From NCBI RefSeq assembly GCF_003725545.1, contig NZ_RJLN01000056.1:1-35107 (forward strand): a DNA stretch of 35,107 nt, written 5' to 3'. Below the pieces are notes generated by a model. The model was given only the letters and a program-made list of their open reading frames with translations, made no database searches and was not told the DNA's origin. Positions 22,594 to 30,468 of this stretch are shown here, one piece after another. The position numbers and the translations under genes were made by a program. How positions within the stretch are numbered: the first letter of the stretch is position 1; each line of letters opens with the position of its first letter. This stretch comes from Micromonospora solifontis. GTDB lineage: Bacteria; Actinomycetota; Actinomycetes; Mycobacteriales; Micromonosporaceae.

Positions 22594-22977
22594 TCAGGCG
22601 ACCTTGCGCTGCTCCGGCACGGCGGACTTGTGCGGCCGGCCGAGGCGGGCCTCCAGACGGGCGACATCCACCCGGGTCTGGCGGCGGTCGGCCAGGTCCT
22701 CCCAGCCGAGGGCGAGCAGCCGCAGCCGCTCCGACTCGCTGAACCCGCCCCACACGCCGTACGGCTCGCGGACCGACAGGGCGTGCGCGGCGCACTCGGC
22801 CCGGACCGGGCAGGCCCGGCAGACCGCCTTGGCGCCGGACTCGCGGCGCAGCCGCGAGGAGCCCCGCTCGCCGTCGGGGTGGAAGAACTGCGCGCTGTCG
22901 CGGCCCCGGCAGGCGCCGAGACGCTGCCAGTCCCAGAGGTCGATGATGGGTCCGGGCAGTCTACGTACGTTCGACAT
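22594..22977 (-). CDS. whiD: WhiB-family iron-sulfur regulator (WhiD/WhiB3 type)
   Basis: WhiB-like proteins bind a [4Fe-4S] cluster and partner with the principal sigma factor to control development and redox genes. From ATG 22977 the product is 127 residues. The four cluster cysteines are Cys23, Cys53, Cys56 and Cys62 (GACRG; AVCRACPVRAEC), followed by the turn GVWGG (74-78). The DWQRLGACRGRDSAQFFHPDGERG start is typical of WhiB3/WhiD. GGAGGAGGG lies 6 bases before this ATG, but directly abuts a GTG at 22983, so 22977 is preferred. The C-terminal 40 residues are basic and could contact DNA. It diverges from the bldM-like gene. Confidence 0.92.
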   Translation of the reverse strand: MSNVRRLPGPIIDLWDWQRLGACRGRDSAQFFHPDGERGSSRLRRESGAKAVCRACPVRAECAAHALSVREPYGVWGGFSESERLRLLALGWEDLADRRQTRVDVARLEARLGRPHKSAVPEQRKVA

Positions 22978-23230
22978 CAGCACCCCTCCTCCCGCGCGGC
23001 ACCGCGGAGAATCCTTCGTGGCCAGCTACCGGGCGGCGGTCCGCGCGGGACACCGTTTCCGGACTGGCCCCTCGGTACCCGGGCTTTCCCGTGCTCACAC
23101 ATCTCGTGATCGAAAACCTCGACAACTGGCGGCATATGCCCCATCTGCCGGAAAAGTTCGGATGATTGCCCGGAACCTCCTCCGACGCCGAGGCCGTCGT
23201 GGTCGACTCTGTGTCGGAGAGGAGACCACT
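22978..23230. promoter_or_regulatory. Divergent regulatory region between whiD-like and bldM-like genes
   Basis: These 253 bases carry no gene and are less GC-rich than the surroundings around 23095-23165. On the plus strand GGAACC (23172-23177) and CGTCG (23195-23199) with a 17-base spacer resemble an ECF-sigma-type promoter for the bldM-like gene. I could not assign a whiD promoter with confidence. Confidence 0.35.
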
Positions 23231-24055
23231 GTGCGTAACGTTCTCGTGTGCGTTCGGACACCACTCGCGGCCCAGCACCTGACCTCCGCGGCGGCGCGGC
23301 TCGGGCTGTCCGGCGTCGTCCGGACGGCGGTCTCCGATCCCGAGGTGATGTTGCGGCTGGCCGAGCGTCCGGTCGACGTCGTCCTCGCCGACACCGCCCT
23401 CACCCGGCCGGACAGCGCCGGCTTCGTGCGCCGGGTGCTCGCCCGGGCGCCCCAGGCCGCGGTCGTGCTGCTCGGCGCCGAGGAGTCGGAGGCGGCGGCG
23501 GCCACCATCAACGCCGGCGCCCGCGGCCTGATCCAGGGCGCCGACCACGATCTGACCAGCGCGGTCGCCAAGGCGCTGCTGCTGCTCTCCGCGCCCGGAC
23601 GGGCGACCCGGAACCGGGTGACCGACCCGGCCCGGGACGCGGCCGCGGTCGGCGGCCCGGTCCGGACCAACGCGCCGGGACGTACCCCGGGCGGAGCGAC
23701 GGCGGCCTGGCCGGCGGCGCCGGGGGAGGGCCCCGGCGGGGCACCCACAGTGGTCCCGGTGCAGCGCGGCGACGACCCGGCGGAGGCGGCCGGCGGCGAG
23801 CCGGAGCCGACGCCGGCCGGCGGGGCCCCGCGGACCGGCGGGCGTACCCCGCGCAGCGCGGTCGGGCTCACCGAGCGGGAGCTTCAGGTGCTGCTGGGGA
23901 TGGCCGAGGGGAAGAGCAACGCGGAGATCGGGCGGGAGCTGTTCGTCTCGGAGGACACCGTCAAGACGCACGCTCGCCGGCTGTTCCGCAAGCTCGGCGC
24001 CCGGGACCGGGCGCACGCCGTCGCGGCGGGCTTCCGCGCCGGCCTGGTCGCCTGA
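23231..24055 (+). CDS. bldM: BldM-like orphan response regulator with degenerate receiver and long linker
   Basis: A 274-residue regulator starting at GTG 23231 after GGAGAGGAG. The C-terminal LuxR-type helix-turn-helix (213-274: LTERELQVLLGMAEGKSNAE..., SEDTVKTHARRLFRKLGARDRAHAVAAGFR) closely resembles Streptomyces BldM, which controls sporulation genes alone or with WhiI. Residues 1-120 resemble a receiver, but the acidic pair is replaced (CVRTPL, Val8-Arg9), the phosphoacceptor position is Asp54 (VLADTAL), and the conserved Lys is lost (GLIQGAD). About 92 Pro/Gly/Ala-rich residues join the domains, far longer than in BldM as I recall it. Its position beside whiD also fits BldM. Confidence 0.85.
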   Translation: MRNVLVCVRTPLAAQHLTSAAARLGLSGVVRTAVSDPEVMLRLAERPVDVVLADTALTRPDSAGFVRRVLARAPQAAVVLLGAEESEAAAATINAGARGLIQGADHDLTSAVAKALLLLSAPGRATRNRVTDPARDAAAVGGPVRTNAPGRTPGGATAAWPAAPGEGPGGAPTVVPVQRGDDPAEAAGGEPEPTPAGGAPRTGGRTPRSAVGLTERELQVLLGMAEGKSNAEIGRELFVSEDTVKTHARRLFRKLGARDRAHAVAAGFRAGLVA

Positions 24056-24076
24056 CCGACCAGGGCGGGCTCGCCG

Positions 24077-24481
24077 TCACTGCTCGGCGGAGTCCTCGGT
24101 GCCCTCGGTCAGGGTGTCGTGCACGCCGTCGGCGTACCCCCGGGCGTAGTCCCAGCTGACGTAGTGGTCCGGGTCCGGGTCGTAGGCCGGCTCGTGCACC
24201 CGCGGCCGTCCGGAGTTGAGCAGGTGGCGCAGGTTGCCGCGGAGCAGATCCCAGTCGAAGTAGTGCGGCTCGCGGCAGTCCTCGCACTCGATGACCAGGC
24301 CGCGCACCCCGATCGGCTGGAGCAGCGCCTGGTAGATCTCCAGGTCGGCGAGGTCCTCCAGGACGTCCTGCCGTTCGACCTCGGTCAGCGGGTCGAGCGG
24401 GTCGTCCTCGCGCGGGTCGTGCAGGCCGGCAGCCGGATCGGCCGGGTCGCCGTTGAACGGGTCGATGGGCTCGTCGTGCAC
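24077..24481 (-). CDS. DUF5319 family acidic protein
   Basis: A 134-residue acidic protein of unknown function, starting MHDEPIDPFNGDPADPAAG at GTG 24481. It contains a CEDC pair (Cys66, Cys69: LVIECEDCREPHYFDWDLLRGNLRHLL) and a closing DPDHYVSWDYARGYADGVHD segment; the family is found next to guaB in actinobacteria (Rv3412 in M. tuberculosis). TACGGT (complement of 24488-24493) ends about 6 bases before the start, suggesting a leaderless message, although GAGGGG is also adjacent. It converges on the bldM-like gene with 21 bases between stops. Confidence 0.87.
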   Translation of the reverse strand: MHDEPIDPFNGDPADPAAGLHDPREDDPLDPLTEVERQDVLEDLADLEIYQALLQPIGVRGLVIECEDCREPHYFDWDLLRGNLRHLLNSGRPRVHEPAYDPDPDHYVSWDYARGYADGVHDTLTEGTEDSAEQ

Positions 24482-24679
24482 CCCCTCACCGTAGTCGCAG
24501 TGGGGCCGGAAAGCCCGCCCCCGGGCGGTCCCTGTGGCCCCGCCTACCCGGACCCGCCGCTGCCCGGGGCGGCGCAGCTCAATGGGTACGATGAAGCGGC
24601 GCGCCCGCTGTGCGGCGTGTCCCGGTGCCCGCACGCGCCACCTCGCTGAAGCCCGTCCGAACAGCTCAGGGGAGCAATC

Positions 24680-26242
24680 GTGGAGAATTCGCCCAGCACC
24701 GACCTTCCTGGCGGCGTCGACGGTGGCGAGCTGAGCGGCCATCTGCCCGAGCTGCCGGCCGGCTCGGCGCGGGTGGTGCCGCTCGGGCTGACCTTCGACG
24801 ACGTGCTGCTCCAGCCGGGCGAGTCGGACGTCGTCCCCAGCCGGGTCAACACCCGCACCCGCCTCACCCGCAACATCGAGCTGACCGTGCCGCTGCTGTC
24901 CAGCGCGATGGACACCGTCACCGAGGCGCGGATGGCGATCGCCATGGCCCGCCAGGGCGGCATCGGCGTGCTGCACCGCAACCTGTCGGTCGAGGACCAG
25001 GCGCTCCAGGTCGACCTGGTGAAGCGCTCCGAGTCCGGCATGATCACCAACCCGGTGACCGCCAGCCCGGACGACACCCTGCGCGAGGTCGACGCGCTCT
25101 GCGGCCGCTACCGCATCTCCGGCGTGCCGGTGGTCGACGGTCAGGGCCAGCTCGTCGGCATCGTCACCAACCGCGACATGCGCTTCGTCTCCGACCCGGC
25201 CACCCCGGTCCGGGAGATCATGACCCGCACCCCGCTGGTCACCGCCTCGGTCGGGGTGCGCAAGGACGAGGCGCTCGAACTGCTCCGCCGGCACAAGGTG
25301 GAGAAGCTGCCGATCGTCGACGAGTCCGGCAAGCTGCGCGGGCTGATCACGGTCAAGGACTTCACCAAGAGCGAGCAGTACCCGAACGCCACCAAGGACT
25401 CGGCCGGGCGGCTCCGGGTCGCCGCCGCCGTCGGGGTCGGCGAGGACTCGTACAAGCGGGCCCGCACCCTGGTCGACGCGGGCGTCGACGTGCTGATCGT
25501 GGACACCGCGCACGGCCACCAGCGGGCCGTGCTGGAGATGGTGGCCCGGCTCAAGAAGGACGTCGCCATCGACATCGTCGGCGGCAACATCGCCACCTAC
25601 GCCGGCGCGAAGGCGCTGGTCGACGCGGGCGCCGACGGGGTGAAGGTGGGCGTCGGCCCGGGCGCCATCTGCACCACCCGGATCGTCGCCGGGGTGGGCG
25701 TACCGCAGGTCACGGCGATCATGGAGGCCGCGCGGGCGGCCCGCCCGGCCGGCGTGCCGGTGATCGGTGACGGCGGGATCCAGTACTCGGGCGACATCGC
25801 CAAGGCCCTGGTCGCCGGCGCGGACACCGTGATGCTCGGCAGCCTGCTGGCCGGCTGCGAGGAGAGCCCCGGCGAGCTGATCTTCATCAACGGCAAGCAG
25901 TACAAGGCCTACCGCGGGATGGGCTCGCTCGGCGCGATGCAGTCCCGGGGCCAGGGCCGGTCCTACTCCAAGGACCGGTACTTCCAGCAGGACGTGCTCG
26001 CCGAGGACAAGCTGGTGCCCGAGGGCGTCGAGGGTCAGGTGCCCTACCGGGGCCCGCTCGCCCAGGTCGCCCACCAGCTCGTCGGGGGCCTGCGCGCCGC
26101 GATGGGGTACGTCGGCGCCGAGAGCATCCCCGAGCTGCACCGGCGCGGCCAGCTCATCCGGATCACCGCGGCCGGGCTCAAGGAGAGCCACCCGCACGAC
26201 ATCCAGATGACCGTCGAGGCGCCCAACTACCACTCCCGCTGA
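24680..26242 (+). CDS. guaB: Inosine-5'-monophosphate dehydrogenase
   Basis: GuaB oxidises IMP to XMP with NAD, the first committed step to GMP. The protein is 520 residues: an N-terminal barrel start LTFDDVLLQPGESDVVPS, two CBS domains (about residues 110-230, MITNPVTASPDDTL and IMTRTPLVTASVGVR), the catalytic loop GVGPGAICTTRIVAG (Cys331) and the flap arginine motif YRGMGSLGAMQSRGQGRSY. GTG 24680 is preceded by GGGGAG. Only 30 bases separate it from the GuaB-related gene. guaA, the next step, is at 33,497 on the same strand. Confidence 0.97.
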   Translation: MENSPSTDLPGGVDGGELSGHLPELPAGSARVVPLGLTFDDVLLQPGESDVVPSRVNTRTRLTRNIELTVPLLSSAMDTVTEARMAIAMARQGGIGVLHRNLSVEDQALQVDLVKRSESGMITNPVTASPDDTLREVDALCGRYRISGVPVVDGQGQLVGIVTNRDMRFVSDPATPVREIMTRTPLVTASVGVRKDEALELLRRHKVEKLPIVDESGKLRGLITVKDFTKSEQYPNATKDSAGRLRVAAAVGVGEDSYKRARTLVDAGVDVLIVDTAHGHQRAVLEMVARLKKDVAIDIVGGNIATYAGAKALVDAGADGVKVGVGPGAICTTRIVAGVGVPQVTAIMEAARAARPAGVPVIGDGGIQYSGDIAKALVAGADTVMLGSLLAGCEESPGELIFINGKQYKAYRGMGSLGAMQSRGQGRSYSKDRYFQQDVLAEDKLVPEGVEGQVPYRGPLAQVAHQLVGGLRAAMGYVGAESIPELHRRGQLIRITAAGLKESHPHDIQMTVEAPNYHSR

Positions 26243-26272
26243 CCCATCACCCCCAACCACCTGGAGTCCCCC

Positions 26273-27391
26273 ATGCGTGACGTGGTCGAGATCGGGCTGG
26301 GCAAGACCGCGCAGCGCGGTTACCACCTGGACGACATCGCCATCGTGCCGAGCCGCCGCACCCGGGACGTCGACGACGTCTCGACCGCGTGGCAGCTCGA
26401 CGCGTACCAGTTCGGCATCCCCTGCGTCGGGCACCCGTCCGACGCCACCATGAGCCCCTCCTCGGCGGTGCGGCTCGGTCAGCTCGGCGGCCTCGGCGTG
26501 CTGAACGTCGAGGGCCTCTGGACCCGGTACGAGAACCCGGCCAAGGTGCTGGAGGAGTTGGCCGGCCTGGACGAGGAGGCGCGGGCGACCAAGCGCCTCC
26601 AGGAGGTGTACGCCGAGCCGATCCGCCCCGACCTGATCGCCGAGCGGGTCCGCGAGCTGCGGGCCGGCGGCGGCACGGTGGCCGTCCGGGTCTCGCCGCA
26701 GCACACCCTCGCGCTCGCCCCGGTGATCCTCGACGCCGGCGTGGACATCCTGGTCATCCAGGGCACCATCGTCTCCGCCGAGCACGTCTCCACCACCGAC
26801 GAGCCGCTGAACCTCAAGGAGTTCATCGCCGACCTCGACCTGCCGGTCATCGTCGGCGGCTGCACCGACTACAAGACCGCGCTGCACCTGATGCGGACCG
26901 GCGCGGCTGGCGTCATCGTCGGCATCGGCGGCGACGACTGGTCGACCACCGAGTCGGTGCTCGGCATCCGGGTGCCGATGGCCACCGCCATCGCCGACGC
27001 CGCCGCGGCCCGCCGCGACTACCTGGACGAGACCGGCGGCCGGTACGTGCACCTGATCGCCGACGGCGACATGCAGACCTCCGGCGACATCGCCAAGGCG
27101 CTCGGCTGCGGCGCGGACGCGGTGATGCTCGGTGAGCCGCTCTCGCTCTGCGAGGAGGCCCCGGCCGGCGGCGCCTGGTGGCACTCGGCGGCCAGCCACC
27201 CGTCCCTGCCGCGTGGCGCGTTCGAGGTGGCCGGCGAGCCGCTGGGCTCGATGGAGAAGCTGCTCTTCGGCCCGGCCGACGAGCCGGACGGCCAGCTCAA
27301 CCTGTTCGGCGGCCTGCGCCGGGCGATGGCCAAGTGCGGGTACCGCGACCTCAAGGAGTTCCAGAAGGTCGGCCTGGTCCTCGACCGCTGA
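26273..27391 (+). CDS. guaB3: GuaB3-family IMP dehydrogenase-related protein
   Basis: A 372-residue (beta/alpha)8 barrel related to IMP dehydrogenase but with no CBS domains. The catalytic loop position reads VGIGGDDWSTTESVLG, with no cysteine where GuaB has GAICTT, so ordinary IMPDH chemistry is not expected. The phosphate-binding part, IADGDMQTSGDIAKALGCGADAVMLGEPL, is intact. In mycobacteria the guaB2-guaB3 pair has the same order, and GuaB3 there has no shown IMPDH activity as far as I know. Translation follows guaB by 30 bases, so the pair is probably cotranscribed. Confidence 0.92.
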   Translation: MRDVVEIGLGKTAQRGYHLDDIAIVPSRRTRDVDDVSTAWQLDAYQFGIPCVGHPSDATMSPSSAVRLGQLGGLGVLNVEGLWTRYENPAKVLEELAGLDEEARATKRLQEVYAEPIRPDLIAERVRELRAGGGTVAVRVSPQHTLALAPVILDAGVDILVIQGTIVSAEHVSTTDEPLNLKEFIADLDLPVIVGGCTDYKTALHLMRTGAAGVIVGIGGDDWSTTESVLGIRVPMATAIADAAAARRDYLDETGGRYVHLIADGDMQTSGDIAKALGCGADAVMLGEPLSLCEEAPAGGAWWHSAASHPSLPRGAFEVAGEPLGSMEKLLFGPADEPDGQLNLFGGLRRAMAKCGYRDLKEFQKVGLVLDR

Positions 27392-27455
27392 CCGGAGGCG
27401 CCGACGACCGGCGGCGCGGGTGTGGATTCCGTCCCACCCGCGCCGCCGCCCGTTC

Positions 27456-27467
27456 TAGGCTCGGCGG
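27456..27467 (+). promoter_or_regulatory. Likely leaderless promoter of the first M1 peptidase gene
   Basis: TAGGCT (27456-27461) ends 6 bases before GTG 27468. Confidence 0.55.
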
Positions 27468-28859
27468 GTGACGCGGGGGCGGTGGTGGCCGGCGGCGGCG
27501 TTGGCCGTCGCGCTGCTGGCCGGCGGGTGCACCGGGGGCGACGGCCGGTTCCGGCCCGGGGCGGCCGACGCGGGCGACCCGTACGTGCCGGGGGCCGGCA
27601 ACGGCGGCTACGACGTCGACCACTACGCGCTGCGCCTGCGTTACGACCCGGCCGACGACCGGCTCACCGGCCTGGCCACCGTCACCGCGACCGCCACCAC
27701 CGGCCTGTCCCGGTTCCACCTCGACCTGGCCGGCCTCACCGTCGACCGGGTACGCGTCGACGGCGCCCCGGCGAAGCACCGGCGCGACGGCACCGAGCTG
27801 GTCGTCACCCCGGCCCGCGGCCTGCCGGCGGGGCGGCGGTTCACCGTCGAGGTCGGGTACGGCGGGGTGCCGCGGCCGCTGCCCAACGCCGAACTCGGCG
27901 ACGGCGGCTTCCACGCCACCGGAGACGGCGCGATCGCGCTCGGCCAGCCGGAGTCGGCGAGCACCTGGTACCCGGTCAACGACCATCCCTCCGACAAGGC
28001 CAGCTACGACGTCGAGGTGACCGTCCCCGACGGACTCGCCGCGCTGAGCAACGGCGTGCCGAAGGGACGGTCCAGTCAGGCCGGCTGGACCACCTGGCGC
28101 TGGGCCGAGGCGTCCCCGATGGCCAGCTACCTGACCACCCTGGTGATCGGCGACTACCGGGTGTCCACCGGCACGCATGCCGGGAAGCCCCTGGTCACGG
28201 CGGTCGCCGCCGGGCTGCCCGCGGACGGGCCGGCGGCCGCGTCGGTGGCCCGCACCGGGGAGGTCGCGGACTTCCTGGCCGGCCGGTTCGGGCCGTACCC
28301 GTTCGACGCGTACGGCGGGATCGCGGTCGCCGACGAGCGGATCCGGTACGCGCTGGAGGCGCAGACCCGGCCGGTCTACGGGCCGGGGTTCTTCGTCGGC
28401 GGCCGGCCGAACACCGAGGTGATCGCGCACGAGCTGGCCCACCAGTGGTTCGGCGACAGCGTCTCGGTGGCCAGGTGGCAGGACATCTGGCTCAACGAGG
28501 GCTTCGCCACGTACGCGGAATGGCTCTGGAACGAGCACGACGGTGGCCGCCGGGTCGCGGAGTCCTTCGCCACCGCCTACGCGGCCACCGACTGGACGAA
28601 GCCCTCGCTGGACCCGGGTCGGGCGGCGATGTTCGGCGACGCGGTCTACCAGCGCGGCGCGCTCGCCGTGCACGCGCTGCGCCGGGCGGTGGGCGACGAG
28701 ACCTTCTTCCGGATCCTGCGCGGCTGGCTGGCCGAGCGGCGGGACGGCACCGCCACCACCGCCGACTTCGCCGGGTACGCCGAGCGGGTGGCCGGCCGCC
28801 CGCTCCGCCCGCTCCTCGACGCCTGGCTGGTGGGCGCGACCGCACCGGCCCTGCCGTGA
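27468..28859 (+). CDS. M1-family metallopeptidase lipoprotein, copy 1
   Basis: A 463-residue zinc aminopeptidase-like protein. The signal peptide WWPAAALAVALLAGGC ends in a lipobox, so it is probably anchored outside the cell. It has an N-terminal M1 beta-sandwich (YDPADDRLTGLATVTATATT), PVNDHPSDKASYDVEVTVP, and the zinc site HELAH (His321, Glu322, His325) with Glu344 in WLNEGFATYAEW. The large C-terminal helical domain of classical M1 enzymes is missing, as in secreted actinobacterial forms. It is a close paralogue of the next gene, which starts 87 bases after its stop. Confidence 0.9.
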   Translation: MTRGRWWPAAALAVALLAGGCTGGDGRFRPGAADAGDPYVPGAGNGGYDVDHYALRLRYDPADDRLTGLATVTATATTGLSRFHLDLAGLTVDRVRVDGAPAKHRRDGTELVVTPARGLPAGRRFTVEVGYGGVPRPLPNAELGDGGFHATGDGAIALGQPESASTWYPVNDHPSDKASYDVEVTVPDGLAALSNGVPKGRSSQAGWTTWRWAEASPMASYLTTLVIGDYRVSTGTHAGKPLVTAVAAGLPADGPAAASVARTGEVADFLAGRFGPYPFDAYGGIAVADERIRYALEAQTRPVYGPGFFVGGRPNTEVIAHELAHQWFGDSVSVARWQDIWLNEGFATYAEWLWNEHDGGRRVAESFATAYAATDWTKPSLDPGRAAMFGDAVYQRGALAVHALRRAVGDETFFRILRGWLAERRDGTATTADFAGYAERVAGRPLRPLLDAWLVGATAPALP

Positions 28860-28881
28860 CGCGGGTGTGACCGGCGGTCGG

Positions 28882-28887
28882 TAGGCT
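28882..28887 (+). promoter_or_regulatory. Candidate -10 for the second M1 peptidase gene
   Basis: TAGGCT at 28882-28887 would give a start near 28895 and a leader of about 50 bases before ATG 28947, which has GGGAGGGA upstream. No clear -35 is seen. Confidence 0.4.
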
Positions 28888-28946
28888 GCCGCGGGCGGAG
28901 CGGCCCGGGGCGGCCCGGCTCGCGCGCCCGGGGAGGGATCGAGGCG

Positions 28947-30410
28947 ATGGCGCTGGCGCGGCGGAGTGCACGACGACGGCTCGGGCTGCTGGTCACCGGC
29001 GCGCTGCTGCTCGGCGGCTGCGGATCCACCGCGCCGGGACCGGCCGCCCCGGCGCCGGTCGGGCCCACCCCGAGCGCCGCCCGCAGCGTCGGGCCCGGCG
29101 CGGCCGGCGCCGGCGACCCCTACGTCCCGAGCTACGGCAACGGCGGCTACGACGTCGCCCACTACACGGTGAAGATCCGCTACGACCCGGCCACCGACCG
29201 CCTGAGCGGCACCACCACGCTGCGGGCCACCGCCACCGCCAACCTCTCCGCCTTCAACCTGGACCTGGCCGGGCTGACCGTCCGATCGGTCACCGTGGAC
29301 GGGGTCAAGGCCCGGCACGCGCGGGCCGACGACGAGCTGGTCATCACCCCGGCCACCGCGTTGACCTCGGGGAACGGTTTCGTCGCGGAGATCCGGTACG
29401 ACGGCGTGCCGGCCGCGCTGCGCAACGACGTGCTCGGCGAGGGCGGTTGGCTGCACACCTCCGACGGGGCCGTCGCGCTGGGCCAGCCGGAGTCGGCGAG
29501 CACCTGGTACCCGGTCAACGACCACCCCTCCGACAAGGCCACCTACGACTTCGAGATCACCGTGCCGAAGGAGCTCACCGCGGTCAGCAACGGTGTGCCG
29601 AAGGGCCGGACCGTGCGCGGTGACTGGGCCACCTTCGCGTGGTCGGAGGACGCGCCGATGGCCAGCTACCTCAGCACCGTGGTGATCGGGAAGTTCCGGG
29701 TCACCACCGGGGAGCACAAGGGACGGCCGGTGTACCACGCGGTCACCACGAAGGTGGCCGACGGGGCCCCGGACCGGTCGGTCGCCCGGACCGTCGAGGT
29801 CGCCGACTACCTGGAGAGCGTCTTCGGGCCCTACCCGTTCGACGCGTACGGCGGGGTGGTGGTGGCCGACGACCGGATCCGGTACGCGCTGGAGACGCAG
29901 AGCCGGCCGGTCTACTCGGCCGGGTTCTTCCGGCAGGGCGACAACACCGGGGTGGTCGCGCACGAGCTGGCCCACCAGTGGTTCGGCGACAGCGTGTCGC
30001 TGGCCAGGTGGCAGGACATCTGGCTGAACGAGGGGCTGGCCACCTACGGCGAGTGGCTCTGGGCCGAGCACACCGGCTCCTCGACCGTGCAGCGCACCTT
30101 CGAGCAGAGGTACGCGACGGCGTCCGGGCAGGTCTGGCGTACCCCGCCGGGCAAGCCCGGGATGGCGAACCTGTTCGGCCGGTCGGTCTACGACCGGGGC
30201 GGGATGACCGTGCACGCGCTCCGGTTGGCCGTGGGTGACAGCGCCTTCTTCACCATCCTGCGCACCTGGGCGGCGGAGAAGAAGAACGGCAACGGGACCA
30301 CGGCCGAGTTCGTCGCGCTCGCCGAGCGGGTCTCGCACAAGAAGCTCGACAAGCTCTTCGACGCCTGGCTGTACGGCACCGAGCGTCCCGCCGCCCCGAA
30401 GGCCCGGTAA
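28947..30410 (+). CDS. M1-family metallopeptidase lipoprotein, copy 2
   Basis: A 487-residue paralogue of the previous gene. The signal peptide (RRSARRRLGLLVTGALLLGGC) carries a lipobox and is followed by an Ala/Pro-rich spacer of about 30 residues. It keeps the zinc site HELAH (His339, Glu340, His343) and Glu362 in WLNEGLATYGEW. Long identical stretches such as ALGQPESASTWYPVNDHPSD point to tandem duplication. Its TAA stop is part of the first copy of the palindromic repeat array. The ATG is preceded by GGGAGGGATCGAGGCG. Confidence 0.9.
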   Translation: MALARRSARRRLGLLVTGALLLGGCGSTAPGPAAPAPVGPTPSAARSVGPGAAGAGDPYVPSYGNGGYDVAHYTVKIRYDPATDRLSGTTTLRATATANLSAFNLDLAGLTVRSVTVDGVKARHARADDELVITPATALTSGNGFVAEIRYDGVPAALRNDVLGEGGWLHTSDGAVALGQPESASTWYPVNDHPSDKATYDFEITVPKELTAVSNGVPKGRTVRGDWATFAWSEDAPMASYLSTVVIGKFRVTTGEHKGRPVYHAVTTKVADGAPDRSVARTVEVADYLESVFGPYPFDAYGGVVVADDRIRYALETQSRPVYSAGFFRQGDNTGVVAHELAHQWFGDSVSLARWQDIWLNEGLATYGEWLWAEHTGSSTVQRTFEQRYATASGQVWRTPPGKPGMANLFGRSVYDRGGMTVHALRLAVGDSAFFTILRTWAAEKKNGNGTTAEFVALAERVSHKKLDKLFDAWLYGTERPAAPKAR

Positions 30411-30462
30411 GGAAGGGCCCCTTCTTAACGCCTCCGGTAGAGAAGGGGCCCCCTCTTAACAG
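30409..30462. repeat. Two direct copies of the dispersed palindrome; convergent terminator
   Basis: Copy one (30409-30436) has the arms GAAGGG and CCCTTC around one base; copy two (30437-30462) has AGGGG and CCCCT around one base, each followed by CTTAAC. It starts at the M1 peptidase stop codon and ends 7 bases before the LCP stop, so it may terminate both converging transcripts. Confidence 0.7.
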
Positions 30463-30468
30463 CTCTGC

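Noticed and set aside
24500..27199. Long minus-strand open frame opposite guaB and guaB3
   Set aside because: Shadow of the two conserved plus-strand genes; only its last part (24077-24481) is the real DUF5319 gene.
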